This document shows, one piece after another, positions 42,651 through 55,200 of a DNA stretch of 64,000 bases (within the stretch, counting starts at the first letter, position 1; each line of letters starts with the position of its first letter). Both the position numbers and the translations under genes were made by a program. Source of the DNA: JBBATK01 sp044228285. GTDB taxonomy: Bacteria; Bacteroidota; Ignavibacteria; Kapaibacteriales; NICIL-2. A model generated the notes under the pieces. The model made no database searches and was not told where the DNA came from. It saw only the letters and a list, made by a program, of their open reading frames with translations. The stretch lies in NCBI GenBank assembly GCA_044228285.1, contig JBGAVD010000001.1, positions 558,001 through 622,000 on the forward strand, given 5' to 3'.

Positions 42651-45242
42651 ATGTTCGTTCGTTCACTTTTGTCAAACGTTGTCGTTGGAGTACTTACTTT
42701 CCTTAGTTGTGGTCTCGTGGCCTATGCGCAGACAGGAAGCGTCAAGGGCAAGGTAGTGGATGAGGTACGCAATCCGATGCCAGGAGCAATTGTGCAGATT
42801 CGGAACTTGAAGAAGGGTGCCACAACGAAGAAAGATGGAAGTTATGTCATTGAAAATATACCAGTTGGCAAGCACGAGCTTGAGGTAAGCAGCATAGGAT
42901 ATCGAACAGAGAAGAAGAGTATTCAAGTATCTGTAGACGCATCGACGAGCATCGATTTCAAGATGGGCTTACAAAGCGTGAGCACCAAGTCCGTAGAAGT
43001 GACGGCTTCACGCCGAAAGCAAGAGCAGAGTGACACGCGTACATCTGTGATTACAGTTGATCCACTCGAGAGCAAGTACAAGGCAGGCGCTGCTGAAGAC
43101 GTGTTTCGAACTCTTCAGACCATGCCGGGTGTTGTTGCACCCAATGACTTTAGTTCGCAGCTAGTGGTGAGAGGAAGTGGTCCTGACCAGAATCTCATAT
43201 TGATGGATAACATTGAGCTCTTCAATCCTTATCGTCTCTACGGTTTCATTTCCATGTTTAACCCGGAAACCGTAAGCGGAATAAGCTTACTTACTGGCGG
43301 ATTCGGTGCTAAGTACTCAGATCGTTTGTCGGCCGTGCTCGATATCGTCAATCGAGACGGTAACCGAGATGCGGGCTGGATTGGCGGAAAGCTCAATATC
43401 AGCGTCACCAATGCCAATCTCGTTCTTGAAGGCGCTTTGCCTCTGTGGAATGGCTCTTGGATTGTGTCTAGTCGTCGGACGTATTATGACTTGATCGCAG
43501 GACCCATTGCAAAGAGCACTGGAGCAGTTGACGGCGATGTAGCGCTCCCGAATTTCCAAGATGTGCAGATAAAGGTAAGTGTCTTTCCGATAACGAACTC
43601 GAAGTTGACGCTAAATCTTCTGAGTAGTAGAGATAATACCGAGTTTCACAGCGGAAGCAGTCGTCAGCTAGTTGACAGCGTGAGTTTGGTTGACAATTCC
43701 TTCAATGACGTTCTCGGTTTTACCTGGCTGTGGACGCCGTCGAAGGATTATAGTATGAACACAGTAGTTTCAACCTACAAGAACACCGGAACAACAAGCT
43801 TTGGAGGTTCTGGCGGCTCGCAGTTTATAACGGGATCGAACGATCCCGTCACGCAAGAACGCTTTCAGAATCTGCAGGACTCTTTACGGGCAGCAGGGCA
43901 GGATGTACCAACACTATTCAGTGTCAGTGGGAACACCGGCTACAATTTTCGCAAAACGACCATTCGTAATGATCATAGCTGGCGAATTGACTCAAACCAT
44001 ACCTTCGATGCTGGGATCATTCAAGATTGGATTCATACCGGCGTCATCATCAATTTTGATTTCGACCCTCGTCTCCGAGCCTTACAAAAGAACAATCCAC
44101 GGTTTCCGCCGCTTCCCGAGAATTTCGAGAATGGTGTGGATTACATACGCCCCGCGATGTACTTGCAAGACAACATCCGCGTTCTCAAGGACCTGAATGT
44201 TCAGGCCGGTATTCGTACGGATTATTTCGCAATCCTCGACAAAACCTATATCGCGCCACGACTTTCCGCATCTTACGCTATAAGTCCGTTGAGTACTCTC
44301 CGAGCAGCGTGGGGACACTACTATCAGTCGCCAGGCTATGAGAAGCTCTTTGATGCCCAGGTGTTTCTTGACCTGACAAACAACAACGTTCAGGCGCTGA
44401 AAGCAGAGAAGGCAACGCACTACGTATTGGGCTTCGAACAGATGCTCACACAAGAATGGCAGTTCAAAGCTGAAGTCTATTACAAAGATTTTTCAGATCT
44501 CATACTTCCAAAGCAGGTGCAGGGTACCGTCTGGAAGGTTGAGAGAATTCCTGGTTTGGCAGATTCGGTCTATCGAACCCGACAGGGGTGGAGCGATCCA
44601 ATCGCCACCATAGGAGACTCGCTTACGAGTATTCCGGTTAACTCGGCCAGCGGACAAGCTTATGGCTTGGAGCTCATGCTTCAGAAGGTTGTCAACGTTG
44701 GTGAAAACAAGATCTACGGTTGGGCTTCATACTCCTTAGCGATGGCAACCCGACTCAGAGGCGGCATGTCTATTCCCTTTAACTATGACCGGCGCCACAA
44801 TTTCAATGTTGTGGGCGGCTACAAGGCTGCCAAATGGCTTGATCTGAGTTTGAGTTTTGTGTATGGCACCGGATTCCCTTGGACCAAAGCCTTGGGTGTG
44901 AAGCCTCGGGTTGTGTTGGTCAAAGACACGATCAGCGGAGTGATGGAGCCACGTATTGATACCGACTGGCGGGGAGTAGTCTTTGATGTTGACCAAGGCT
45001 CGCTATCGAACATCAATCAATCTCGCTTGCCAGATTATCATCGACTGGATCTCCGCTTTACCACGTATGCCGATTGGTATGGGAAAGACTGGACTTTCTA
45101 TCTCGATGTTATCAATGTCTACAATCACAGTAATATCGTCGGACAACGGTATCGTGTGAATCGCGAGGACTTGACGTTGACGGTCAGGGACCAGACCATG
45201 TTACCCATCATACCAACCCTCGGTTTTAGCCTGAAGTTCTAA
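42651..45242 (+). CDS. TonB-dependent receptor with carboxypeptidase-regulatory-like domain
   Basis: Outer-membrane transporter driven by the TonB-ExbBD complex. The 863-aa protein has a signal peptide ending in AYA-Q. A CarboxypepD-regulatory-like domain follows (about 25-110; GSVKGKVVDEVRNPMPGAIV, then KKDGSYVIENIPVGKHELEV). The plug domain is next (about 120-240; LQTMPGVVAPNDFSSQLVVRG, then LMDNIELFNPYRLYGF), with a 22-strand-type barrel to the end (Phe-terminated LGFSLKF). No SusD-like partner follows, so it is not an obvious SusCD pair. Substrate unknown. It starts 104 bp after the second terminator of the preceding gene, and arfB follows at 45426. Confidence 0.92.
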   Translation: MFVRSLLSNVVVGVLTFLSCGLVAYAQTGSVKGKVVDEVRNPMPGAIVQIRNLKKGATTKKDGSYVIENIPVGKHELEVSSIGYRTEKKSIQVSVDASTSIDFKMGLQSVSTKSVEVTASRRKQEQSDTRTSVITVDPLESKYKAGAAEDVFRTLQTMPGVVAPNDFSSQLVVRGSGPDQNLILMDNIELFNPYRLYGFISMFNPETVSGISLLTGGFGAKYSDRLSAVLDIVNRDGNRDAGWIGGKLNISVTNANLVLEGALPLWNGSWIVSSRRTYYDLIAGPIAKSTGAVDGDVALPNFQDVQIKVSVFPITNSKLTLNLLSSRDNTEFHSGSSRQLVDSVSLVDNSFNDVLGFTWLWTPSKDYSMNTVVSTYKNTGTTSFGGSGGSQFITGSNDPVTQERFQNLQDSLRAAGQDVPTLFSVSGNTGYNFRKTTIRNDHSWRIDSNHTFDAGIIQDWIHTGVIINFDFDPRLRALQKNNPRFPPLPENFENGVDYIRPAMYLQDNIRVLKDLNVQAGIRTDYFAILDKTYIAPRLSASYAISPLSTLRAAWGHYYQSPGYEKLFDAQVFLDLTNNNVQALKAEKATHYVLGFEQMLTQEWQFKAEVYYKDFSDLILPKQVQGTVWKVERIPGLADSVYRTRQGWSDPIATIGDSLTSIPVNSASGQAYGLELMLQKVVNVGENKIYGWASYSLAMATRLRGGMSIPFNYDRRHNFNVVGGYKAAKWLDLSLSFVYGTGFPWTKALGVKPRVVLVKDTISGVMEPRIDTDWRGVVFDVDQGSLSNINQSRLPDYHRLDLRFTTYADWYGKDWTFYLDVINVYNHSNIVGQRYRVNREDLTLTVRDQTMLPIIPTLGFSLKF

Positions 45243-45425
45243 GAGCCTTCCAATGTTCTCTCCTAAATAGCAGAGAGCAGACCAAGCCTTTGGTAGTCTA
45301 TCCGCGTACGTTCGAGAATGATCGGTACTGACGGCTAGAGGCGGCGCGAAGCGCAGCCATGGTCATGAGTCATCTCGATCAGATCAGCTCCTTTGTATAT
45401 TCGCTGCTCAACACTATAAACAGCA

Positions 45426-45875
45426 ATGCCTAAGTCATTAGAAATAAACGAAGATCTTGTAATACCTGGTACAGAAATGCGCTATCGTTTCTCGCGTTCT
45501 TCTGGTCCGGGTGGGCAGCATGTAAACAAAGTGGAGACACGAGTAGAGCTCTTATTTAACGTTGGAATGAGTCAGCAGTTAACGGAGATTCAGAGAGACC
45601 GTCTTCGAAAGTTGGCGGCAGCGAAGATGGATGGGGATGATAATCTCGTATTGAGCGCGCAGGCTGATCGATCGCGAAGTGCGAACATGGCAACTGTTGA
45701 GTTGCAGTTTGTAGAGCTGATAAGGCGTTGCTTGGTTGAGCCAAAAAAGCGTAAAGCTACGCGTGCCACTGCTGGTTCGAAGGTGGCCAGGCGGCGCACA
45801 AAGCAGCGCCAATCCGAGCGAAAGACAACACGGTCAAAGATCCACTTGAGATCAGCGCTCGAGGACGAAGAGTGA
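45426..45875 (+). CDS. arfB: Alternative ribosome-rescue factor ArfB (YaeJ type)
   Basis: Releases ribosomes stalled at mRNA 3' ends by hydrolysing peptidyl-tRNA. The 149-aa protein has the class 1 release factor catalytic motif GPGGQ (27-31) inside RFSRSSGPGGQHVNKVETRV, but lacks the codon-recognition domains, which fits ArfB. The C-terminal tail is long and basic (KKRKATRATAGSKVARRRTK and onwards), as needed to enter the empty mRNA channel. The family is about 140 aa. The gene stands alone between the TonB receptor (183 bp upstream) and the giant adhesin (401 bp downstream). A small GC-rich stem (GGCGGCGCGAAGCGCAGCC) lies upstream near 45340. Confidence 0.93.
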   Translation: MPKSLEINEDLVIPGTEMRYRFSRSSGPGGQHVNKVETRVELLFNVGMSQQLTEIQRDRLRKLAAAKMDGDDNLVLSAQADRSRSANMATVELQFVELIRRCLVEPKKRKATRATAGSKVARRRTKQRQSERKTTRSKIHLRSALEDEE

Positions 45876-46276
45876 GCTTTTTGCTCGAAAAAGGCGTTTC
45901 TTGAGGGAATCTGGAGGGAAAATACGTACTAGTACTTATGAGGATGCGCCTGACTGCATCTAAATTACCTTCATGATCAAGAAAACCTTCTTAGTGACCG
46001 ATGAATTCACAAAATCTTTGTGGAGCTTATACTCCTTGGCAAAGGTTTGTGCAGGCACGGATGCCCAAGATATGATTTTGTCGTAATGACGAGGTCAAAT
46101 GTTGTGCATTTAGTGCCTTTTTTCGTTTTTTGGAGGCTTTTCTCAGTCTTGTAGGCATTTTCCATTGGAACTTTTGATGCTCATTCAAGGTAGGACAAGC
46201 TCCTATAAAAACGCTCACTTAGCCTTCAAGGCCTTGTAAATCGCAAGAAAAAACTATAACTCTATCTAAGCTTTGT
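45876..46276. other. 401-bp region upstream of the giant adhesin gene
   Basis: Must hold the promoter and leader of the giant gene. It is AT-rich with several short T and A runs, but I found no perfect TAnnTTTG box with a partner TTG, no T-tailed hairpin and no clear Shine-Dalgarno site before the ATG at 46277. A 37-codon frame at 45973-46086 has no ribosome site and is not called. Confidence 0.35.
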
Positions 46277-49200
46277 ATGAATAGTCGCCACATCTTTTTT
46301 GTTTGTTCGTTCGTGATTTTGGTGCTGATGAGTACGGTTGTCCAGGCAACTCAATGGTACGTATCGCCCTCGGGGAGCAACACAAACACCGGACTTAGTA
46401 CTTCCTCACCATGGAAGAATATCCAGTTTGCTAACGACACGGCATCAGTGGCAAACGGTGATACGCTAAACCTGATGAGCGGCAGCTTCGCGGAGCTTGT
46501 GAACATCACCAAGTCGATCACGCTTAGGGCTTACAATGGCAACAGCGTCACGCTGACTGCGCCAGGCAGTGCGTCGAATGCAGCTCTGGTGACTATCTCA
46601 GCACCGAATGTGAGTGTGATTGGTTTGAGTTTGGATGTCAATGCACCAAAGGCAACCGTTGGAGTATTCGCACTGAATAGAGCGAATCTGTCTCTTGTGT
46701 CGAACACCATTCTACGCAGTAGCAGTGGCGGATCGTTCAGCGTTACAAGCACCAACATTAACGAGACCTTTGCGAGTGCAGCAGTTGTTTTTGTGGGCGA
46801 CAATGCGTCACCATGGGAGAGTATCAGCTTGCAATCGAATACACTAGGTTCGTCGTCAAACAGCTTTGAGCGTGGTGTTTGGATGCGAGCAACAAGCGGA
46901 ACAATTGGCGGCGCTAACTCTGGGTTAGGCAATACAATCTCAGGTTCAGCATACGATATGTTATGTCAATTCGCTGGGTCTGCAAATCTTAGCATTAGCA
47001 ACAATACCTTCAATGGGGCAGGACTCGTCATTGACGAACCAAACGTATTCTCAACAGTGTCAGGCTACAGCGTTAGTGTGAGCACCAATACCTTTAGTCC
47101 ATCATCAAACTCTTTTGCTCAATCCCTGCTTATTCGTCACAACTATCAGAATTCGACAACGGTCAATGTTAACTCGAACTATTTCAGCGGACACAAAGTT
47201 GCGGTTGTCAGCGCTGGAAGTGCTGGCGTGAACATCGCCTCAAACGGTTTTGTTCCGGGTGATAACAATGCTACCCACATTCGTGTGAACTCCGCTTTCT
47301 CGAATTCGACGTCGAACTTCGTTCAAAACAGCGTTAGTATCACTGCGAACAGCTTCAATGCTGGCAGTTCAAACGGAGTACGTGCCATCGAGTTACTCGA
47401 TGGAAATGCAGGTCAAAGTGGACAGCCAAGTCCAAGCTATTCTTCCGTCACTATTGGAACCAATAGTGGCAACAATAGCTTCTTTGCCGGCCTAGCTGGC
47501 TTCATTCGTTTAGCAAGCGGTTTCTCTCAGAATGTTGATGCATCACAGAACCTGTTTGGCGCTTTGTCAGCTTCGCCTGCGAGCACAGCAAGTTTGAGTT
47601 TGTCACAGTTGTTTGATGTTGAGAACAAGATCGACCACCGCATTGACTATTCCGCTCTCGGATTGGTCACCTACGCCTCAGCCAAGAAATTCGTCACACA
47701 GAACTCTTACCTCAGTGGTTTCACCACAACTCCAAGTATACAACGCGCCATTGATGCGGCTTCAAGCGGTGATTCTGTTTTTGTTCAGCAGGGCACATAT
47801 GCGGAAGCCATTGCCTTATCAGCGGGTATCAGCCTCTGTGGTGATCAGCTATCGTCAAGCATGCCAACAACGATTCTTGACGTCAACAACAACACCGCGA
47901 TCAGTTCAAGTGGGTCGGCAAACAAAAGCGTATCACGCTTTGAGCTTCGCATAAACAGCGGAGCTCAAGGTCGTTTTGGTGTCATTTCAAACAATGCAAG
48001 CAACAGCGGTGGAGTACTTTTAGATTTCTGTTCATTCCGACGTAACTCAGCTCTTGTTGGAGGCATGAGCCTTCCTGGAAGTGTTGGGATTGATGTTCCT
48101 GCGAGTATTGATGATGGAAACGACTATAGCGGGAGCATTGGAAAGTTCAGCGTATCAAACATCTTAGGATGTCCAGTTACCTATACACTGAGCGCATTAA
48201 CCGAGAGTCCATGTGAGACCGACAGTTTGATTCTCTTCCTGAGCGGAAACCAAAGTACCGTGAGTTATAGTTTGTCGGTCAACGGCGTGAATCTCGCTTG
48301 TGCTCAGTCGGTCACAAACGACGGTCGTCGTCGTTTTGCAGTTCCATCAATGGGTGCAGGTGAGTATCAAATTCAAGTACGTGGAACACTTGGTAGTTGT
48401 GTTGTGACCATGAGTGGTAGTCCAACGCTCACAGCCTTCACTCCGCAGACACCAGCATTGTCATTGAATTCTTTGAATCAAGTGTTGTGTTCGGGAAATG
48501 CTGGACAGATCACCGTCATTAACTCAGAACCCTTAGCCAGCTATGCTGTGCTTGATGGCTCAACCGTAGTAGTGACGCCAAAGCCAGGCAATAACGGATC
48601 AATCGTCTTCAACTTGCCAGCATCTCTTTTCCCACCAAGTGGCACAAAGAACTTTTCCGTTCGTGCATCTTCGATTGGAAATGCGAACTGCGTAGCAGCT
48701 ACCGCAAGTGGCAATCCAGATGGAGCGGCTTTCAACGTCTACCCGCTCCCAGCTGCTCCAGTTATTACGACCAACAACCCTAATGCTTGTTCCCCTGGTG
48801 GAAGCGCTTCGATCATCGTTGTAAACGCAGAGGCAGGCTACACGTACCAAGTTGTTGACGGAAACACTGCAGTGTATAGTGTCACCGCGACCACAAGCGG
48901 AGTGTTTAACATCAACAATATTCCAGTTACACCAGCTGTTCCTGGTCTTGGTTTGGGAGCGAGAACGGTTCGCGTGTACGCTATCAATCCTAGCAACAAC
49001 AACTGTCGCGTACTCTCAACAAACGCTCTTACAATCACTGTAAGCCAAAAACCAACGAAGCCGCAAATGGCTACTGGAACAACAACGCAGTCGTATTGTG
49101 AAAGTGGATCGGGTATCACTGCGCAACTCTGGGTAGCGAACGGTGATGCAGGACTCGTTTATACTGTCATCGACAGCACAACTCGTCAAGTTCGGGCAAC

Positions 49201-52200
49201 AGCCTCAGGACAATCCGGCATGTTTGCAATCAACGTTCCGGGTCTGAATGCTTCAGGATCCGTTTACAAGCTGTTCGTGATCGCGACGAATACAACATCT
49301 GGATGCGAGAGTGATGGAAGTGTGATGAACTATATCACGGTTAGTCCTATTCCACATCCTGTACTCAGTTTAACTGGGTCTTCTCAAACTGGTTCTATTG
49401 TAGTGAGTGCATGCTTAGGGTATAGCGTTGGTTATGCTCTTACATCAACTACCGACATGGGGAATGCTACCAATCAATGGTATGTGAACAACACCGTTAT
49501 AAGTGGTGCAACCTCATCTAGCTACACCGTGCCAACAGGCTTGAATCTTGGCACTTATGTCTACACCTTGCGTCAAACATCACCTCTTGGCTGTGTTGGT
49601 ATTTCTAACACCTTTACCTTCACAGTAGCTCAGAATCTATCCGTCACAGCAAGTGTGCAGGGTGGTGGTAGCTCGGCATCGTTCTTTACAGGAAGTTCGA
49701 GTACTGCTACACTCACAACTAGCGTAAGTCCGAGCGGAATGAATCCAAGCTATCAATGGTTGAAAGATGGCAACGCGATTAGTGGGGCGACCGCGGCAAC
49801 CTATGTTGTACCAAACACAACCAGTCCAGGCACCTATCAATTCAAAGTTGTGTGTACGACGAGTTCAGGTTGTAGCACAACTTCGAACGCCATTACCGTT
49901 ACCGTATGGGCTCAGCCAACACTTCACATTTTTGTGCAAGCGAACAATAGATCAGACTCAAGCTATGCTGCAGGTGTGAATCCACCGGTGTTAGCTTCTA
50001 CTCTTAGTGGTAGCCAAGGTTTCACACCAAGTTGGCAGTGGTATGGTCCGAACAACAACAACTTGGCAATTAGTGGTGCGAGCTCATCGACGTACACGCC
50101 AGCGTCAAACTTGACGCCGGGCGTGTATCAATACATACTTCGTGCCACCCTTGGTGGAGTAACGGTTGGTTCTGACACTGTAACCATTACTGTATTGACG
50201 CCAGCAACCTTAGACATCTATGTTGCTGCGAACAATCGCAACGATTCCACATACTTTGTAGCATTGCCAACACCACTACTTAGCTCTACAATTGGTCAAC
50301 AGAACAATATCGTGTTTAGCTACCAGTGGTATGGACCAAACGGTTCTACCGCTATTGCTGGCGCGAGCAGTGCAAGCTATGCGCCGCCTTCAAATCTTAG
50401 CGTTGGCACCTACCGATACTATGCAAAGATTAGCGGTGGCGGACAACTCGTTGGTTCTGATACCGTGGTACTTACAGTACTCGCACTACCAACCTTGAAC
50501 GCGTATGTATCGCCGAATGTCAATCAAAATGATACGACGTACTTCCGCTCTGTCAATCCACCGACTCTTGCTTCAGCGCTTAGTAACAGTAATGGATATC
50601 CAGTAAGCTATCAGTGGTACGGTCCTAACAATACGAATCCTATCGGTGGTGCAACATCGCAGACTTTTGGTGTTCCTTCAGCTTTGAGTCCGGGGACATA
50701 CAAGTACTTTGTACGTGCAACTCTGGGTGGGGTCATCATATCATCCGATACAATCACCATTACCATTCTACCTGATCCAGTCATCAGCGGATATGTGTCG
50801 CCAAATACCACACAGAAGGACACTAGCTACTTCAGCGGTATCACTCCCGCTACGTTGGCAAGCGTGTTAACTAACAATGCGTCGAAGACGCCATTGTACC
50901 AATGGTATAGCGTTGAAAGCTCGGCTGCAATTAGTGGTGCAACCAATAGCAGTTATACAGTTGCAGCAAACCTCAGCGTTGGTCTGCATCGTTACTATGT
51001 AAAAGCAAGTTTCCCAGGTTTGACGATTGGTTCTGACACATTGAGTGTCACCATTCTTCAGCCAGCAAGTGTTGACATTTACTTCGTGTCGAACAACCGA
51101 AACGATTCTACACAGTATCAAGGTCTGAGCGCGCCAATCATCGGCTCAACAATAACGAACTCAGGTTCTGTTGTGTTTAGCTATCAGTGGTACGGACCGA
51201 ACTCATCAACTCCAATTAGCGGAGCAACTGCTTCGACCTGTGGTCCTGTTTCAAACTTGACACCTGGCAGCTACAACTACTTCCTGCGTATTAGTGGAGG
51301 TGGGGTTGTTGTCGGTTCCGACACTGTGGTCTTGACCATCGCAGCACCTCCAACAGTAAACGCCTATGTGGTTCCAGATATCGCAAAGAACGATACCACC
51401 TATTTCCAATCAGTGAATCCTCCTACGTTGTCTTCACAGCTTAATGGCAACTTGGGCTATCCTGTAAGCTATCAGTGGTATGGTCCTAACAATACCAATC
51501 CGATTAGTGGTGCAACATCCCAAACATTTGGTGTTCCTGCTGGTTTGAGCCCTGGAACGTATAAGTACTTTGTACGTGCAACATTAGGTGGACTAGTCGT
51601 TGCATCAGATACAATTACAGTGACGATACTCGCGGATCCTACAATGATCGCTTATATCGATCCTATTCAAACGCAGAAGACGGCATCCTTCTTCCAGAAT
51701 GCACAAGCGCCAACTCTTGCTACACAACTCTTCGACAATAATGGAGTTGTTCCGGCATATCAATGGTATGATGCTGGTAGTGGTGCGGCGATTAGTGGTC
51801 AAACAAATTCAGTTTACGTGTTAAGCAACACATTGGCTGTAGGAACGTACACCTACATCGCACGTGCTACTTTCCCAGGCTTGACTATTCAGTCGGATAC
51901 CTTGACTGTTCACGTACTCTCTGCTGCATCCGTCGATATCTATTTTGCTGCCAACAACCGTAATGACTCGACACACTTTGTTGGTCTTAACTCACCTTCA
52001 ATCGCTTCTACTATCTCGAACGATGGTGGTGTTGTGTTTAGCTATCAGTGGTATGGTCCAAACAGCAGTAGTGCAATAAGTGGCGCAACAAATTCTACCT
52101 ACACACCTGCTTCAGGCATGAGTGTTGGTAGCTATGACTACTACCTGGTTATCAGCGGTGGCGGTGTTAGTGTACAGTCTGACACTGTTCGCCTAACTAT

Positions 52201-55200
52201 CGTCCCAGCACCAAGTCTTAGTGCTTACGTATCACCAAACCCTGGTCAAACTGATAGCACCTATTTCCAATCAGTGAATCCTCCAACGCTCGCGTCACAA
52301 CTGAGCGGCAATATTGGCTATCCTGTTAGCTACCAGTGGTATGGTCCAAACGGCACAAACCCTATTGCAGGAGAGACCAATTCAAGTTATGGCGTTCCTA
52401 CGAATTTGAGTCCGGGTACCTATACATACACCGTTCAGGCGACATTGGGCGGATTGACGGTTGGTTCTCAAACGGTCACCATTACGATACTAGCCGATCC
52501 AAGCATCGTTGACTATATCGTTCCTAATACTACTCAGAAAGACAGTACATACTATGCAGGCTTGAATGCGCCTGTTCTTGGAACTCTGCTTCAGAATGCA
52601 TCAAGCTTGAGTCCAAGTTATCAATGGTATGCAGCTGAGAGCGGTGTAGCCATTAGTGGAGCAACCAACTCAACATTGAGCCTCTTTAATACACTGTCGG
52701 TCGGAACACACAAGTATTATACCCGTGCAATCTTCCCAGGCTTGACAATTAGTTCCGATACCGTTCAACTGACGGTGTTGTCTGCAGCGGCTGTTGACAT
52801 CTTTGTTGTTCAGAATGGTCGCAATGATTCAACATATTATCAAGGACTTTCAGCACCAGAGTTGGGATCAACGATCTCAAACTCGGGTGGAGTTACTTTC
52901 ACCTACCAATGGTACGGACCAAACAGCACAGCAGCGATTAGCGGTGCTACGTCAAGTACCTACACTCCTTCATCCAGCGCAAGTCCTGGTACCTATAAGT
53001 ACTTCTTGCGCATTAGTGGAGGTGGAATTGTTGTTGGTTCAGACACAGTGACCTTGACGGTAGCTGCACCACCAACGGTGAACGCATACATTAGTCCAAA
53101 CGTTAACAAGAATGACTCGACCTACTTCCGCTCAATGCAACCACCAACGTTATCATCGGTTGTCGGTGGTAATATTGGCTATCCAGTGAGCTATCAGTGG
53201 TATGGTCCAAACAGCACCAATCCAATTGGTGGTGCTAGCAACAGCAGCTACAATGTTCCTTCGAATCTCAGCCCTGGCACATACAAGTATTTTGTTCGAG
53301 TGACTCTCGGTGGAGTTGTAGTCGGCTCAGATACCGTGACCGTTGTTGTTCTCCCTGATCCGTCCATCGTGGCTTACATTAGCCCAGTTGTTACAAAGAA
53401 AGACACCAGTTACTTCGCAGTATCAGGTCCGGTAACACTATCACGAGTTCTGTCAAATAACAACTCAAAGACACCAAGCTATCAATGGTATTCTGTTGAG
53501 ACTTCGGCGGCAGTTACTGGTGCTACAAATATCAGCTATACAGTACCTACCAATCTGAGCACGGGTACGCATAGGTACTTTGTGAAAGCCACTTTCCCAG
53601 GTCTTGTCATTACCTCAGACACAGTAAGTGTGACGATCCTGGCACCATTTAGTGCTGATATCTTCGTTGTCGCAAACGGTCGCAATGACTCAACATACTA
53701 TCAAGGCGTAAACGCTCCTCAACTTGGTTCCTTGCTCAGTGGAGCAGGTAGTTTGATACTGAGCTACCAATGGTATGGACCAAACAGCGCGAGTGCAATT
53801 GGTGGTGCAACAAATAGTACATATACGCCATCATCGAATCTCACACCTGGAGTGTACAAGTACTTCCTACGAGTTACAGCGCTTGGATTAACCATAGGCT
53901 CTGACACCGTAACAATAACCGTTGCGGCTCGTCCGGTTGCCGATGCCTTTGTTGAGCCTAATGCTGCTCAGAATGACAGTACATTTTTCCGCGCTCTCAC
54001 ACCTCCGAGCCTTTCTGTTCAGATCAGTGGTAATCTTGGTTATCCAATCTCTTACCAATGGTATGGACCAAACAACACGAATCCTATTTCAGGTGCCACC
54101 ACTGGCACATATGATGTTCCTTCGAACATGACACCAGGTACCTATAAGTACTTCGTGCGTGCAACACTTGGTGGTATTGTTGTTTCATCAGACACACTTA
54201 CCATCGTTGTCTTGCCAAATCCAACAATTGCAGCCTATGTTGCTCCAAACGTTGCGAAGAAGGACTCAACTTATTTCCAAAGTGTGAGCCCGGTAACACT
54301 TGGATCAGTTTTGACAAACAATGCTTCCAAAACGCCAAGCTATCAGTGGTACACTGTAGCTTCTGGCTTGATAAGTGGAGCAACACAATCGAGCTATACA
54401 CTTCCAAACGCTCCAGCGGTTGGTGTGTATAAGTACATTGTGAAAGCTACATTCCCAGGACTGACTATTAGCTCTGACACGGTTACCATTACGATACTTC
54501 CATCCGCATATGTAGATATCTACGTTGTGGCGAATAACCGTGATGACTCTACTTACTACAGAGGCCTGAACGCTCCGCTGTTAGGTTCAACCATAGGCAA
54601 CTCTGGTGGTGTGACCTTTAGCTACCAATGGTACGGACCAAACAGCTCAGTTGCCATTGTTGGTGCAACCAACGCCACATACACGCCACCTAGCTCGCTT
54701 GGAGTTGGTGTACAGAAGTACTTCTTGCGTATCAGTGGTGGAGGCGTGACGATTGCTTCAGACACCGTTCGTTTGACTATTGCACCATTGCCTACAGCGA
54801 ACGCCTACGTTTCACCAAACGTGAGCCTCAACGATTCAACGTACTTCCGTTCAGTGAATCCACCAGTGCTTTCGACCCTTGTTGGTGGAAATCTTGGGTA
54901 TCCAGTGGCATACCAATGGTACGGTCCAAACAGCTCTACTCCTATAAGTGGAGCAACGAATGCGAGCTATGCAGTTCCAAATCTCGCTCCAGGAACCTAC
55001 AAGTACTTCAGTCGCTGTACTCTTGGCGGTGTAGTCGTTGGATCCGATACCATCACCATTACCGTGCTTCCAGATCCTACGCTGGTTGCCTATGTAGCTC
55101 CAACGGTGACCAAGAAAGACTCAACCTATTATTTGGGCATGAATGCTCCAACGTTAGCTTCGGTCTTGGCAAACAATGCTTCAAGAACACCGAGCTACCA

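Noticed and set aside
45973..46086. 37-codon frame (starting MIKKTFLVTDEF) before the giant gene
   Set aside because: Start context has no Shine-Dalgarno site or promoter and the peptide matches nothing I know; kept as possible but unsupported.
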